Positions 1 through 12,630 of a stretch of 64,000 nucleotides of DNA are shown here, one piece after another. A program made the translations under genes and the position numbers. How positions within the stretch are numbered: the first letter of the stretch is position 1; each line of letters starts with the position of its first letter. The stretch spans positions 14,646,657 through 14,710,656 of the forward strand of contig CM063248.1 in NCBI GenBank assembly GCA_032158295.1. Direction: 5' to 3'. The DNA is from Pycnopodia helianthoides. Taxonomy: Eukaryota; Echinodermata; Asteroidea; Forcipulatida; Asteriidae. The notes beneath the pieces are model-generated. The model was not told where the DNA came from. It was given only the letters and a program-made list of their open reading frames with translations, and did no database searches.

Positions 1-716
1 CAAAACGGGTAAAATAATTTTTTTTTTCACGCAAGTCACAGTAGAAAGAACAGAGTGACAATCACCCGCAAAAAATAATAATACAGCAAAAATGTAATCA
101 ATCTCAACCAACCAGAAATATTATTTTTGGTAGTCAATCACTTAATACCCACCGACCTTGAGCAGACTCGGTGCAACACAACTGTTATCCAACGCAGATA
201 TTTTTAGTATATTTTCCCCCAATTAGTGCAGCACAAAGCCATTGGCCTCATTTTCTCCAAGTTATGTCCAAAAATGCGCACATAACATAAATAGCTTCCC
301 TTGAGCAGATTAATCAAAACACTTCAATAATGTTGATGAGCTTCCCACATGTTGCAGTCTCGGGCTTTTTTTAACAGCAAAATATTTTTCCCCGGCTGAA
401 GGAGTTGTAAATTTCCGTGGGTGGCTACGACTTGGATCTGGTTTCATTGAAAAACATCATGCAACCTTCTCAGATCGAAATGACTTGTTTTGTTGACAAA
501 AATACAACTCTTGGAACGCAGGAGGAAAGTTGTCTGCGGTAGTGTTCCTGAAAGTGCACTCTTTGACATTCTGTGCTTTTGTGGCCCTTTGGATTCTCTG
601 TATCCATTTATGAGGAATACACTGACGTACTTGATGAATGAAAGGGGCAGGCTTAAATGCATATCTCAAGAAGTGTTGATTTCATCTCGCAACTTTATGA
701 GAAAAAGAGAGCAATT
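1..716. other. No gene or repeat recognised
   Basis: AT-rich sequence. The open frames at 444-825 overlap each other on both strands and carry no recognisable protein content. Confidence 0.5.
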
Positions 717-748
717 ACAATCTGATGCCAATTGCTATTGGAACAACC

Positions 749-952
749 TGGGCCCAATTTCAAGGCTCTGTTTACCATTCTGCGCTTGCGATTACCATTC
801 TTCCCTTACAGGATTAGCTGTGTAAGCGAAAATCGCCTAGTAATGTGGACCATGCGTGGACTACACATTCGCTCAAGCAGAAATTCCCTGCGAAGCCGTG
901 AAATACGCTTAGCGTAAGTGCAGAATTCCCTGCTTCCGTAAATGCCGAAATG
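749..952 (+). mobile_element. MITE of the TGGGCCC family, right end degenerate
   Basis: It starts TGGGCCCAATTTCAAGGCTC and matches the reverse complement of the complete element at 15367-15619 over almost its whole length. Shared blocks include GATTAGCTGTGTAAG, CTAGTAATGTGG, CCGTGAAATACGC and AGAATTCCCTGCTTC. The right terminal repeat is mostly lost. Confidence 0.65.
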
Positions 953-1343
953 GTCTGGTTCCATTTTTGATTCATTTTTCATGTCAAACATGAATGCAAA
1001 GAGGCAACGGTGAAAATCTGATTTAAAAAAACGCAAATTTTAATTTAGTGTTGGGTAAGTGCAACAACCTGGGGAAGGTCCATTATACATAGCAGCTTGA
1101 AGTGATACCATCTCTGGGAAAAATGATCAAATTGGTAGCAACAACATGCCAGACCACATCATTTGTGCAAAATGTTTAGTATCAAAACATGTAACCAAAA
1201 CATGAACTGTGTGTGTGTGTGTACACAGGATCTGAAACTCTTGGTAATTTTAAAAGAAATATATAGTGAGTTGGTTCTCGCAAATCACCTGGTCTTAGAA
1301 ATAACAAACTAGCCATTACATTATATAAAAAATAATAACTGGA

Positions 1344-1392
1344 TCAAATTTCAAGTAATAAACCACAAGGGAAACTGACGGGAAATCTTTAA
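1344..1392. repeat. Short dispersed repeat (AAACCACAAGGGAAACTG)
   Basis: The core AAGTAATAAACCACAAGGG also occurs at about 45756-45797 and 62589-62634. At 62.6 kb it runs straight into the GGGGTTGAA end of the tRNA-SINE family, so it is probably a tail or companion segment of that SINE. Confidence 0.55.
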
Positions 1393-1540
1393 AAAATAAT
1401 AATACTAATAACAGAAATTTAAAGAGCGCCTTTGCCAAAGGATTTAAAGCGCTGTGAGCAAATCAACAGAAATCAAGACAAATGGGTTTTAAGAGTCCCT
1501 TAAATTGTTGAAGGGATGCGGCTTTCCGGATGGAGATAGG

Positions 1541-1774
1541 GTTGAACAAAGAAAAATTGAGCGGGACATGAATTTGCGACTGGTTAACGTGGTTCCGGGC
1601 TATACGGCAGTTACATTAGAATGGCTTCTGACTGACACCCTGAACAAAGACATTGACAAATTAGGGAGACCGCCAACATTAGGGCTAGATAGCTCAGTTG
1701 GTAGGGTCCGGCACGTTAATCTGGAGGTATCAGGTTCAAGTCCCACTCTAGTAAATTTGTCTTTGTTCAACCCA
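1541..1774 (+). mobile_element. tRNA-derived SINE, two-armed copy
   Basis: The tRNA-like module is at 1682-1752, with an A-box region TAGCTCAGTTGGTAGGG and a B box GGTTCAAGTCCC. It is preceded by the family head (GACACCCTGAACAAAGAC, AGGGAGACCGCC) and followed by TTTGTCTTTGTTCAACCC. The left end (GTTGAACAAAGAAAAATTGA, AGCGGGACATGAA) is a reverse copy of the right end, so the unit has inverted arms, like the copy at 60642. Confidence 0.75.
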
Positions 1775-2516
1775 AAATTAATGTTTCATATTTCAGAATG
1801 AACAACTAACAAAATGTATCCGCTATACCAGTTACTTAAACAAAGGTTTATTAAATGTATTTAATTAAAGACTGCATGAAGTGCTCTTGGAAATTGTTTC
1901 ATCACCTAATGCTACTGCACTGAAGGGGTTTAAATTTCAGTGTAGCACGGCACACGTCAAGGAGCACTCACAAGGAGAAGACTCAACTTGTCTTGTGATT
2001 TGCAGCCCAAAATGTAACGTGACCACTAACCAATTCTGTAAACTGGTACACAGAAACAGCTTGACATATCTGCTGAGTAAAAGATAACGAGGAACCAGTT
2101 CACAAGTAATAATAGCACAAGGCATTTCAGCTGGTACCCTGTTTCTCAAGACCCACGCAGTATTTTTTTAGTTTTTAGGCTTTTGCTCAACAGCTTATTG
2201 AAATTGGACCCTGCAGTGCAAGGGGTCTTTAAATTTTTTGCAATAATTGACTAGTACTTGATTCTTTCAAGTTGATGACCTACAGGTAGTGTTAACAACG
2301 TTCTTCCTGAACAGTGAGTCCGCTAGCCAAATGCTATGGGTGCGTTTGATTAGCTTCAATTAAAGTGAAGCCGGAAAGGCAAAAATAGTCTGACCCCCAT
2401 CCAGGTCATTGAATCAGTATTTGTTATAGGTACACGAAACACAGGGAACATGACCAAGATGGCGGATGCATCCCATGAAGGTCTATGGAGTATATGGAAG
2501 TTTCTGTATGATCCCT

Positions 2517-2895
2517 TTAAAGGTGCTGCATACGTTTGGTAATTGGAGCCTACTGATTGTGTTAATCCTATATAAATGTAGGTACATACAATAAAACTAA
2601 CCTGTGAAAATTTCACTTCAAAAGGTGGTCGCGTTTTAGAGATATCATCGAAAAACCAGAGCAAATATTTCCACGAAGGAAGAATATTCCCCATAGGAAT
2701 ACACAGTCTGAGAAGGCTTCTCAGATTCAAATTTTGGGGAATAAAAAGTGATTTATTTTCCATAACCATAATACTTTGAAGTTAAAAGTTTCTCAAAATT
2801 CATTATACTACCCAAAGCTGCTGTACTTCTTACAGAGTAAGTTTTTATTGCCATTAATTTTCAGAGTCATTACCAAACGTGTACTGTGCCTTTAA
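2517..2895. mobile_element. TTAA-flanked MITE
   Basis: The left end is TTAAAGGTGCTGCATACG followed by TTTGGTAATTG. The right end is TCATTACCAAACGTGTACTG followed by TGCCTTTAA. Both termini contain TTAA, which suggests a piggyBac-type target site (inference). A minus-strand open frame of 137 codons spans this element and its left flank and is probably meaningless. Confidence 0.65.
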
Positions 2896-3245
2896 GACCA
2901 GAAGTCCCGATGAGCACCAGCAGATGAATTTCAGATGAATTCGACTCTCAGCAGATGGCAACGGAAGTCCTGATATCATAAAATATTTGGGCAATCACCC
3001 CCTGGATAGGAAGTTGGATAAGGTAGGGGTGTCCCCTGGGTAACATTTCACTTTAATGCGTCTACAGCTATACATCAATGATAACAATGGCAGACATATT
3101 TTACTGGTTCATGTTAAAGGTGTGGCATAGCACCATCAGAATAAGGAAATAACCGTTCTATGAATGACGATTGTATGCTAAATTGACCTCCATCACTTTT
3201 TACTTTTGTAATACAGTAAAAATGCAATTTCTCAGTCAATTCAAA

Positions 3246-3272
3246 GTCAATTTTTCTTTGTTCAACCCCAAA
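3246..3272 (+). mobile_element. Fragment of the tRNA-SINE 3' end
   Basis: The segment AGTCAATTTTTCTTTGTTCA followed by ACCCC matches the right end of the SINE copies at 1541, 28631 and 60642. No tRNA module precedes it, so it is a truncated remnant. Confidence 0.5.
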
Positions 3273-3302
3273 CCACAAGTAAAAATTGATGTGACAAACC
3301 AA

Positions 3303-6300
3303 TTGCCCTTTCAGAAATTAAATATATAAATTGACTCATGTGTTGAATATATATTTTGCTTTTATTCTGTAATGGCTTTAACACCATAATCAACTTAGTT
3401 CATGACTTCACCCCCCCCCCCAACACAAGCACTCACTTCTTGCAGACAGAAAATTGAAACAATGTTTTGAATTTTTATGGCATTTTCTAAGAATGCGTCA
3501 TAAAAAGGAGCCAGTCATACAAAATCAATTTACAACTGTTTGTTTTTTAGCAAAATATCACCAGTAAAGAGATGTGTTTGATAAAGAAATACATGCACCG
3601 CTGGTTCTCTTATAAATGCCAATGTAGATGACTGATGCCGCTATTAACAACAGAAACTATATACACATACAGAGATGCCAAGTGAACACAACCGCGTCCG
3701 TTCTAATCATCTCTCACGCCGTACGCTCGTTATTACCTTCTCTCCTCCAATTCCTCCTCGGATGAAGCAGCAGCCCCATGCTTCTTAGAAAACGAAGAAG
3801 GAGAAAAAAAACACACGAGGAGGCGGTAAGGAAAACCGTAATGAAAGGAAAACATCGAAGGGCATCCTGGGACACAACAGGCAGGAGGGAACTGCAGAAT
3901 GCGGAAACTGCCATATGTTTCTTTATCAAAGAACAACCTTAGACACTGTCCTGTGAGCATGTGTGAGCGCAAATGAAATTTGTCAGCACAACAATGAGGT
4001 GAGGAGGTGGACAATGTCACTTAATGAGACTTTCTGAGGCTCCAAACGTCTGATCAAGGTTGATTAATATTAAATGGCTTTGGATTTGACATGAAGGTTA
4101 TAGTACACAAGTAAACAGATCTTGTGCAAACATGTTGTGTAATGCAGGAACACAGACCTTTAAATGTTGGTGCAGCCATCTTGTGTTTTCAAAACCGAAG
4201 CGTTTGTTTACCTGCATTGGCTTATGCCGGTGTCAATACAAAAGTACACTTTCCTCGTAGGGGTGCCCTTTACCAAAGAGAAAATGCCTTGGTGCCCTTG
4301 CCCTTTCAAAAATTCTGCAAAAAGTGTCCCGTAAAACTCTTTATTCTAGGCACAGAATTCCATAATAAGTAGCTCCGTGAATCTGGGCACAGATTGTGTA
4401 CAATCCCTTTAACTCTTGTTTACCTGAGCTTAAAATTATCCATTGAATGTCAAACCCCCCCCCCTCCTCCCTCTCGCACCCTTTCTCTCTCTCCTCCTTC
4501 TCTCTCTAGCTGGTCTCTTTCCAAGACAGACACCTGCATTCAGACACTCAGTGTTACATGTCCCTATACTAATCTCACTAGTGTATGCACAAGTTCAGGT
4601 GGTGTCAACCCAAACAGTAATTGTTAAGCCTAGGTGTTTGAGTAAATAAACATATAAATCAATTTGAAGCCATTTTTATGATGTGTGTGGTGTATTCAAT
4701 CTGCAGATTGTGTCAAAACAAAAAACCCAAGGCCACATATTTGTTACTGGGTTGTCAACTGCATTAGCAGAATGGACATGGCTCATGGTTCAGCAAGCAG
4801 CCTACAGTTTCGCTGTGCCATTCTTTATTACAGTCGGGTACTGTGTATGGCAGAGGATTAACAAAAACTGCTAGACAGAGGCAAATTTCATAGGCTGGTA
4901 TGGAAGAAATTTGTGTTATGCTCAGTGTAAATGTAGGTAATAGCTTACACTCTCATTAGCACACTGTGAACTGAAGGTGCTTTGGAACAAACAAACAAAC
5001 ACACACAAAATGTTGTCACAATATTGTTGCTGTCAAGGGACACCCTTCCTTTCCACAGACATACATGCATGTACTTGTAGGGCAAGCACATGTATACAAT
5101 ATTATTTATAACTAGCATATGTACATTGTTTAAACAACAAATGCTATTAAAACAATGGTCTTGGGACCAGAGTCAGTTCATTTCCATATTTAGAATGTAG
5201 ACTAACATGTGTTTGTGTTATTTCAACATCTCCCATTCCCCCTCGAGGCAAAAAAAAACACTACGAGTTGAAAAAACAACAACAAGTAGGAGCTAATATG
5301 AACAAGTTAACAAGGCACAGACTACCAGTTTAGCCTTTGGGAAATAACATTGTCCATCAACAAATGAAAAGAAGAAAAAAAAATCTGCAAGCCACATCAC
5401 AAGTTGTTACATTCACAACCGTGTTGACAGGTTTGATTGTGTTGTCATGACAAAGCAGGACTCTGTCAAAATGTATGATTAAAGACCGTCTCGCCTGTGG
5501 TTTCGGCAAATTGGCACGCGTAAACAACTTCTTTTCAGGATTTACTCTTTCATTAATTCAGTAAAAACTAGAGTGATGTTGGTGATTTTGACTAGTAACA
5601 CAATCCCGCTTGTGTTCAACATGTGTTGACAATTACTGCATGACAAGTACATGCACTTCAATTTCCAATTTAGAGGAAAGTACCCCAATTCCACTTTTGT
5701 TACCATAGGTTGTGTTATGTGTAAAATACACAATGAATTCCTTTCAAAATAGCACGGTGATACTCTTGTGAAAAAATTTCCATGATGTGGATTTAAGACT
5801 GTAACTTGTTTAAAGACAATGTCCAAATGTCTAATCGGCTGCAGATTTTAAGCTGTCTAAATTTAAGGTTGTGGCAGCAACTGTGGTCGTAACGCTTAAG
5901 GGTGACATTATTCAATGTTGTCGTTGTCAATATCATCTTGGAACTAAAACAAAAAATAAAGGAAAGAAAACTTAACCACTCCCCCCTCCCCCACCCCAAC
6001 AGAAAGGGTAAAGAATCTTTTTTTTTTTTTTCAAAAGACATTTAGCACAACACAGTTGGCATTCATGTGACTTTAATATTTATCACCAAACACCTCATAG
6101 ATTCTGCCTTGTGATTGGTTGAGAGCGTGTCTCATGACATGTGTTATTCTCAATTATCAAACTGCACAAATCAGAAAAGACTCTCCTGCCAGTGCCAGCA
6201 AAATAGACAATCACTCATGAAAAAGCGAACTATCATCGAGACCAGTGCCCTGCACAATTCTTAAACGCTGTAATTATTCACAGCGTAAATATACAAGGAA

Positions 6301-9000
6301 AGATATACTGGCAAAGTCGGTAACCAATTTAATAGTTATTAAAATGGTTAACAACAATAACAGGCATTAATAGAGCGCTCTTAGACTGGGTACCACAGCG
6401 TTTTACAAGAACACAGTACATTAAGCGAAGCAAATAAATAAAGCACAAATAATGGGAAAAGACAGTTGGTCCTTAGCAATCAACCATTGAACAGGAAAGT
6501 TTTCAGATGGTTCTCGTAAACTTCCATTGACTCTGAGGAACGGATTTGATGAGGGAGACAGCACTTGTTGCCATTTGTGATGACCGATCACCCGCCCTCA
6601 AGATTTCCTGAATTATTTCAGATTCTGTTCAAGAGGTGTTATAAAACAAACAGCATATCACTGTGAAATATTACAACTATCTTAAAAGCTATCATCTGGA
6701 GGTCACCCCTAGAGTGTTCTATTCTCCCTCCACTGATGGCTCAGCAATCTAGAACGCTTCCAAGCAGTCCAAAGATCATCTGGCAATCTAGATACAACAG
6801 TTCTGCACTCCACGCTACCAATAATCATGCACCATTAGGTAGCCATCTTAAATTCAAACTACATGTACACTTTAAAGCACTCTAGTTACTTAGGATTGAC
6901 ACTGGCAGTACTTGTTACAGAAACCAGTTGTCTACATGTGTGTCCGTGTGATCCTCGGCTATATTGCACATCTACATGGACAGCGTCCAAGGTACATACG
7001 TTTTACCCTAGACAAGCAACAATTATCGTCTCTACAAGTAATCGATGCTGTACACCATACTTCAAGAAAAAATCGCTACCTCTTATTAGTGACAAAAAAA
7101 ATGTACATTACTTCGGATCACCTTACCACAACTCATCCCTACATCAATTATAATCAAATAGTGTACACTTCAACATTTGCAACCCTTTCTCAAGTAGCAT
7201 ATTTTGCACCATCACTTAAGGAGTATGCATGTAGCACAGTGATCATATGAAATATTGAACGGCTTCTTCATACACAACCGATACCATCAACCCGAGGATT
7301 TTCTCGTCTAGCACTAATCGTCCTGCTATTAAGTCTGCTGTTACTTCAGTGCTTCCGACACACGCCGAAGCGTGATTTTTATGATTAACTTTCCGAGTGC
7401 GGGGAGAGCATTTTGGCGCCTTTAACATCGATTCGCACGCTACGAAGAGAAGGGTGCGAAATGTAATAATGTTCAACTACAATACTTTGATCGTGCTCAT
7501 GTACAGCTATCTTATGTAGACACATCGTACGAAATGCTCTGGTGAACTCAAGTGTCTGCAATAAAAAAAAAAAGAAAAAAAAAAACCACAGCCCAGACAT
7601 GTCTAAAAAGTACATGTGTACAAAAGGTCACTATTTCCTTTTGATTCCAGTGTTTTTACTTCGGTGGCAAGTAGGTCATTGTCCTAACAGCAGCACAATT
7701 ACCAGCCAAGAAGGTGTGCTTGTCTGGGGTGCAAAGGCCGAGGACCAAATGACCCTCCGGGGCGAGGGGGCTTTTTGATCGATTTTCAGTTTGGATAAAT
7801 CAGCCACTGCTGGGAAATAATCATAATCAGTTATAACTCTATACAGGTTTATGATGACAGTTTCCTAGTATTAATGCAAAGATTTATTTATCACAGTTTA
7901 TCTCCTTCAAATAAAAACGTAAGAGTAAATAGCCTCTACAAACCATGTCGTCACATGTTTACAAAAGAGCCACACAGCCTGGACTTCCGGCAGGCAAAAC
8001 GTGTACACAGTTCAATGGAAACAACCTAAATCTAACATTTTATGGAGAGTGAACCAACTAATTTTGATCATATTTTAATATAGAGAAAGGGGGCTTATCT
8101 AAAAACCTCCGTTGCCATTTTTTTAAACTAATGATTTTATGTTGCATGTACAACACAAAGTGTAAAATTTTATTAAGTTCAAGGGTGGTTTTAATACACT
8201 TCTGATACATTAACTTTATGATGGGTCGTTGAGAGTATCCTCATGGTGACAGGGCCACTATCTCAGAATAAAGCATTTTCGTTATTACGTTCAAGAACTC
8301 AAACTGAAGAAAATGAAGTTTATCCATGACGTGACATGCCTGATTAGAATAATATGTATATTTTATTCAATCAATACATTTACCCTAATAACCCCACAAT
8401 CAGTTTTCAGTCATCTATTCTGAAGGATAAGAATAAAATTGTTCCTTCTAGTTCTACTAAACCAGAGTTGGATCTTCTTCCACAATGCTCAAGAAAGATT
8501 ACCAGCACAAACACTGAACCTCCAAGCCCCCATGCAAACATTTCTCTTGTCAAGCAATAGCACAGGGCAGACCTCACCACCGGGTATTACAAGTCAACCT
8601 CACAGGTACATACCTGAACCACACGCTCACCGCTATCAAAATAGAAGGAAGGAAGTCTAACAGATCTTGCCTGTGGAGGTTTAGGAAGCTGATTGGCTTA
8701 ACGACTACGTTTATATCGAACAAAACTATTGATTTCAAGAAAGTAGGACAATTCAGCAGGGGGGAAGGCGTTTTTTTTTTGGTTTTATCTAAACAAGTTG
8801 TGTCTATGAATTTTTAAACTCTCACAGGAAAAGAAAGAGGAGGTGGAGCTGTCTGTTTAGAGGGGAATGGATTCAAATTCAATAAGTTGTCAGGAATTGT
8901 TTACTTTTAAGTCTCCATGGCTCATGTAGAATACTGTGGATCAGATCAGGTTCTAGTTTTGGGGGTGATAAATGAGGACAGTGAAATAATCCAATTATTA
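3303..9000. other. Non-coding stretch, little recognised
   Basis: It contains a C-run (3411), a pyrimidine-rich tract (4450-4510), a near-identical A-run pair at 7563-7586 and the weak repeat at 6349. Open frames such as 6912-7250 (+) and 7243-7476 (-) have no recognisable product. Confidence 0.5.
6349..6560 (+). repeat. Dispersed repeat (AGAGCGCTCTTAGACTGGGTACC)
   Basis: AACAACAATAACAGGCATTA with AGAGCGCTCTTAG, GTACCACAGCG and CAAATAAATAAAGC parallels the arrangement at 60858-61075 in the same orientation. The similarity is weak and judged by eye. Confidence 0.35.
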
Positions 9001-9006
9001 TCTTTT

Positions 9007-9150
9007 GGGGTTGAGCAAAGACAAATTGACAAGAGCGGGACTTGAACCTGCGGTCTACGGACTAGCGTGCCGGCGCTCTACCAACTGAGCTATCTATAGC
9101 CTTAGTGTTGGCGGTCTGCCTATTTTGTTGTATCTTTGTTCGGGGGTGAC
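9007..9150 (-). mobile_element. tRNA-derived SINE copy
   Basis: On the minus strand it reads GGCTATAGATAGCTCAGTTG, GGTAGAGCGCCGGCACG and, at the B box, AGGTTCAAGTCCCGCTC. It ends in AATTTGTCTTTGCTCAACCC. The head with TGTTCGGGGGTGAC (plus strand) is at the right. This copy keeps the tRNA module best. Anticodon-arm pairing is imperfect, so it is not a functional tRNA gene. Confidence 0.75.
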
Positions 9151-9891
9151 ATTTGATGTCTGCTAGATGTGGGCACGTTGAAAGGAACACACTAAAAGGG
9201 TTTGTAAATAAACGAAAAGCATTGAAAATCTAAGAACCAAAACTGAATACAACAAAATTGGGGGAAATGGTAAGCAAGAATTAGAAAAACCAAATCGAAG
9301 TACAAATTTACTCATCAAAACAGATTTTCAATACATGTTTTTTTTATATTTTTTTTTAACAAATCGATTCCGAATACAGATAAAATTAATGCCCAAGTCA
9401 AGAGAACACAAAACAACCAGATTTTTACAAACAACGAATCAAACAAATAAACACAGAGGAGTATTTCTGAACCAAGGTACCCTACATGCCAAAATAAGAA
9501 TGTGTGGAATGTATGTGCCACTCTTCATGTGCAGTGTCAGCCATAAATGCGCTACCGTCATAACCCCCAGGTTAGGCATGTCAAATCTCACGTACGCCAA
9601 AACATTGTTGAAATTGGCGGTACATATCACAATTCAATCAATAAGTTTCTCACAATACAACAAAAAAAACAATTTGAAGATGATTTATGATTTTCCAATT
9701 CCTCACTTAGGAAAACACTTTTCCAGGAGTCACAAATGTAATATATCACACGTTTTTGCCATTTGAGTATTGCTATGTTTAGATGGATTCACTGTTGTAC
9801 TGTATTTAACCAAGCTAGTTTTGTAGACACAAATGTACACATTTACATTGTACATGTATGTACATACAATGTACATAAGAATGCAGTTTAC

Positions 9892-9923
9892 GTTTGACAT
9901 AAATTTATAAATTTATGTCAAAC
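9892..9923. repeat. Perfect 32-bp palindrome
   Basis: GTTTGACATAAATTTA is followed directly by its exact reverse complement TAAATTTATGTCAAAC, with no spacer. About 20 bp to the left (9843-9873) is a second, near-perfect palindrome of TACATTGTA type. Confidence 0.85.
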
Positions 9924-12587
9924 TTGTGAAACTTAAAAGATTTGTTCCAGGTTTTTTGTAGCATTAACAGCTACTATAAACTGTTGGATTCTGATAGATT
10001 GAAAAGGTTCCTCGTGAAAAAGCACAGGAATTAGTGTGTATGTAAATGTTTTGATGTCAGTAATTTCCTGTTTGAACATAGGTAGGAAAGAGGGCCACGA
10101 ATCTCAATAGATGAAGGGTTTCAAGCCCGGAAACAGATTTCCAAATAGCCTCAATTTACAGTATTTACAATTCACGTGAACATTTAACGAGTTGTGCTGT
10201 CTGCAGGTTTTTTTTTCAGGTTTCAACGAAGTGTACATGACGACATAGCACGAGTGTACATGTACATGTTAAGACACCTGCCTCTTTAATACATTTTAAT
10301 TTCACATCTCATTTGACACAGTGTAAGCGGAGTTTTATTTTAAGAATTTAGACTTCCGCTCTCTCTCAGCAGTCCACAGCCGGTGAGGAATTTCCCATTG
10401 AGCAGACCCGTCCGGGGAGCAATGAAAATGAACATGAGCACATTATTTAGCCGGCCAGCTGTTCAGTTCTTACAACTGCAAGTGTATAATACGTACCATG
10501 GGTATCGTGGAGCATTGATGACAATGCTTAATCACAATGACTGTAGCTATTTTAAAGAAAAACCCATAGACCCCTTGTATATGAAGTCACAAGCCCCCCA
10601 AAAAGCGCCCTCACTAAGGTCAATGAAGACCTATCATTGGCTGAGAGCTGTGCGCGGCGTGTACACCCATCACGTTTCTATTATTTGACCTCAGCAATGG
10701 TGGCCAATGCAAGGCCTATTGACAATGATAGTTCCGATTTTCATTTTACAAAAAAGGAACCAGACAAAAATAATATATTATCATTCCGGCCTTGAATTAC
10801 AATAAAAACAAGATGGCTGTTCCATAATAAGTTTCTATTGATAGATGACTTGATGCCTCATTCTTTGATGAATAGACAGGCTCTGGCCTTCCTAGTCAAT
10901 TGATTTCATTGGTCAAACTGGCACAGCAAGCCATGGACTACTTAGCAGAATCACTTACATAGCAAATAACCCATCATCGGTCAAAGTTCAAACATTCAGA
11001 AACTGAGAGGATGTACATGTATATCTTTAGCATCTTACATGAGCTTGTGGACCCTTAAGGAGAGCGTTATATAGACAAGACTTAAGGAGTAATGGGAGAT
11101 CTTCTAACTGAGCTCATAGCAGTAGTGTTAATTGGCAAATTAGTAGCACAGTGGGTAAAATTTGAGGGGTGAATGCTGGGATATCAAGTGTCACTGAAGA
11201 ATGCCTGCACCTTAACGCAGTACTGTTGATGCAAATTGTTCAGGACATGAATGTGCCTGAAATCTTCTGCACATTGGGTTTAAATCAATTAATTGAATTA
11301 AATTAATTTTCAAATCTACTGGTATGTTTAAAAGATGAATAAGATTCGGATTAAGAGTAAGAACACGTTTCAGTACCTTTGACTCATAATGAATCATAAC
11401 TAATTATAAAAACACGACCACCTATAGCAACAGCAAGATTAAAAACTAAACAATTCCTAGATATGAAAAGCAATTTGTGGGTTTTGTTTACGGATTAAAC
11501 TTTGCTTTGAAAAGCCGTCAAACGTTTCAACAAAACAAATTGCGGGGGTGATTTTGGACAGTAAAGGGGTTCCTAAATGTGACTGTGTACATGTACATGA
11601 ATGCCCTCGTAACGTTACACCCACCCAAAACGCTTCACCCATCACCAGTGACGTGCTCACCCATTGACAGGGTCACACTGAACCCGACTTTTAATCTGAG
11701 CGTGTTTGATGTCTGGCTGCATCGAAGCAAATTTTGTTTAGAAATCCGTTTGTGAGGAGTGTGCAGACATCCGAGTGTAAACAAACTCCAATGAATAGAA
11801 ACCAACTCGGGGCTCGGAGACGACCAAGTGCTCATGTTTCCGAGAAAATTAATTCACAGGTCTTGGGCTACCGGATCAGAGTGCAAAAGTTCATTCATAT
11901 TTTCTCAACGGTTTGCCCATAATTAAAAGTAAAGATGAAAGGACACTTTTATGATAACTTTTTTTTAGGGCGGAATAAAGTGCACTGTACAAGCACTCAG
12001 TACAGAGTATCCTAATGGGACCTTGAATTATCATGTCAAGTCTTCTGTTAGCTCCTCACAGACATCTTAAGACCCTCTCTCAAAGTATTCCGACCTGTTT
12101 GGGCCTTTTCCAAGAGCTTTGGCATGCAGCCTGGTATTCAAAGTGCACAGTCACAAGAGATAACATGGTTAGAGGTAGAGGCACAGATGATGCCGACGTT
12201 AACCTTCTGCAGGAATGGCCCTCTGTTGGAAATTCTGAATTTGTAAGAAAACTTATCACAAAACAAGTGATACTTACATCTTCCAATGAAGACACCACCA
12301 TATAATTTTTAAGCCATTGAAAACACTATGATTTAGTTGTACCAATAAGAATCTGTTTAAATGCATCTCATTACAATGAGTCTTTCTTCTCCAAAGTCCA
12401 CCCTTCCCCTTAAACTCTGATACACTGCCTGTCTTTTCTGTAGCCTCAAATAAATTTGCGGTTTGTTTCCTGTCATTAGCGATTGGCCGGCGTCGTTTCA
12501 GAGAACAGTTGATATCCATCTGGATGACTACCCAGAGTGAGCAATAGGTTATCGTATAGAGTGCGGGCACAGTGTCTGCGTGTCAGT

Positions 12588-12630
12588 GAACCCCCCTGTG
12601 TGATAACTATCTACACCCAGGGGGGGTTTC
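12588..12630. repeat. GC-rich hairpin
   Basis: GAACCCCCCTGTGTGATA and TATCTACACCCAGGGGGG with GTTT can pair around a short loop. No function is evident. Confidence 0.5.

Noticed and set aside
1682..1752. tRNA gene
   Set aside because: A and B boxes are present, but the anticodon arm and acceptor stem pair poorly, and the same block recurs inside a repeat family.
2356..2769. 137-codon minus-strand gene
   Set aside because: It spans a TTAA-type MITE and its left flank; the product has no recognisable features.
6912..7476. Coding remnant of a transposase
   Set aside because: Open frames on both strands, but no catalytic motif or family similarity could be seen.
9335..9766. 143-codon plus-strand gene
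   Set aside because: Composition is that of A-rich sequence, and there is no motif, splice context or conservation signal.
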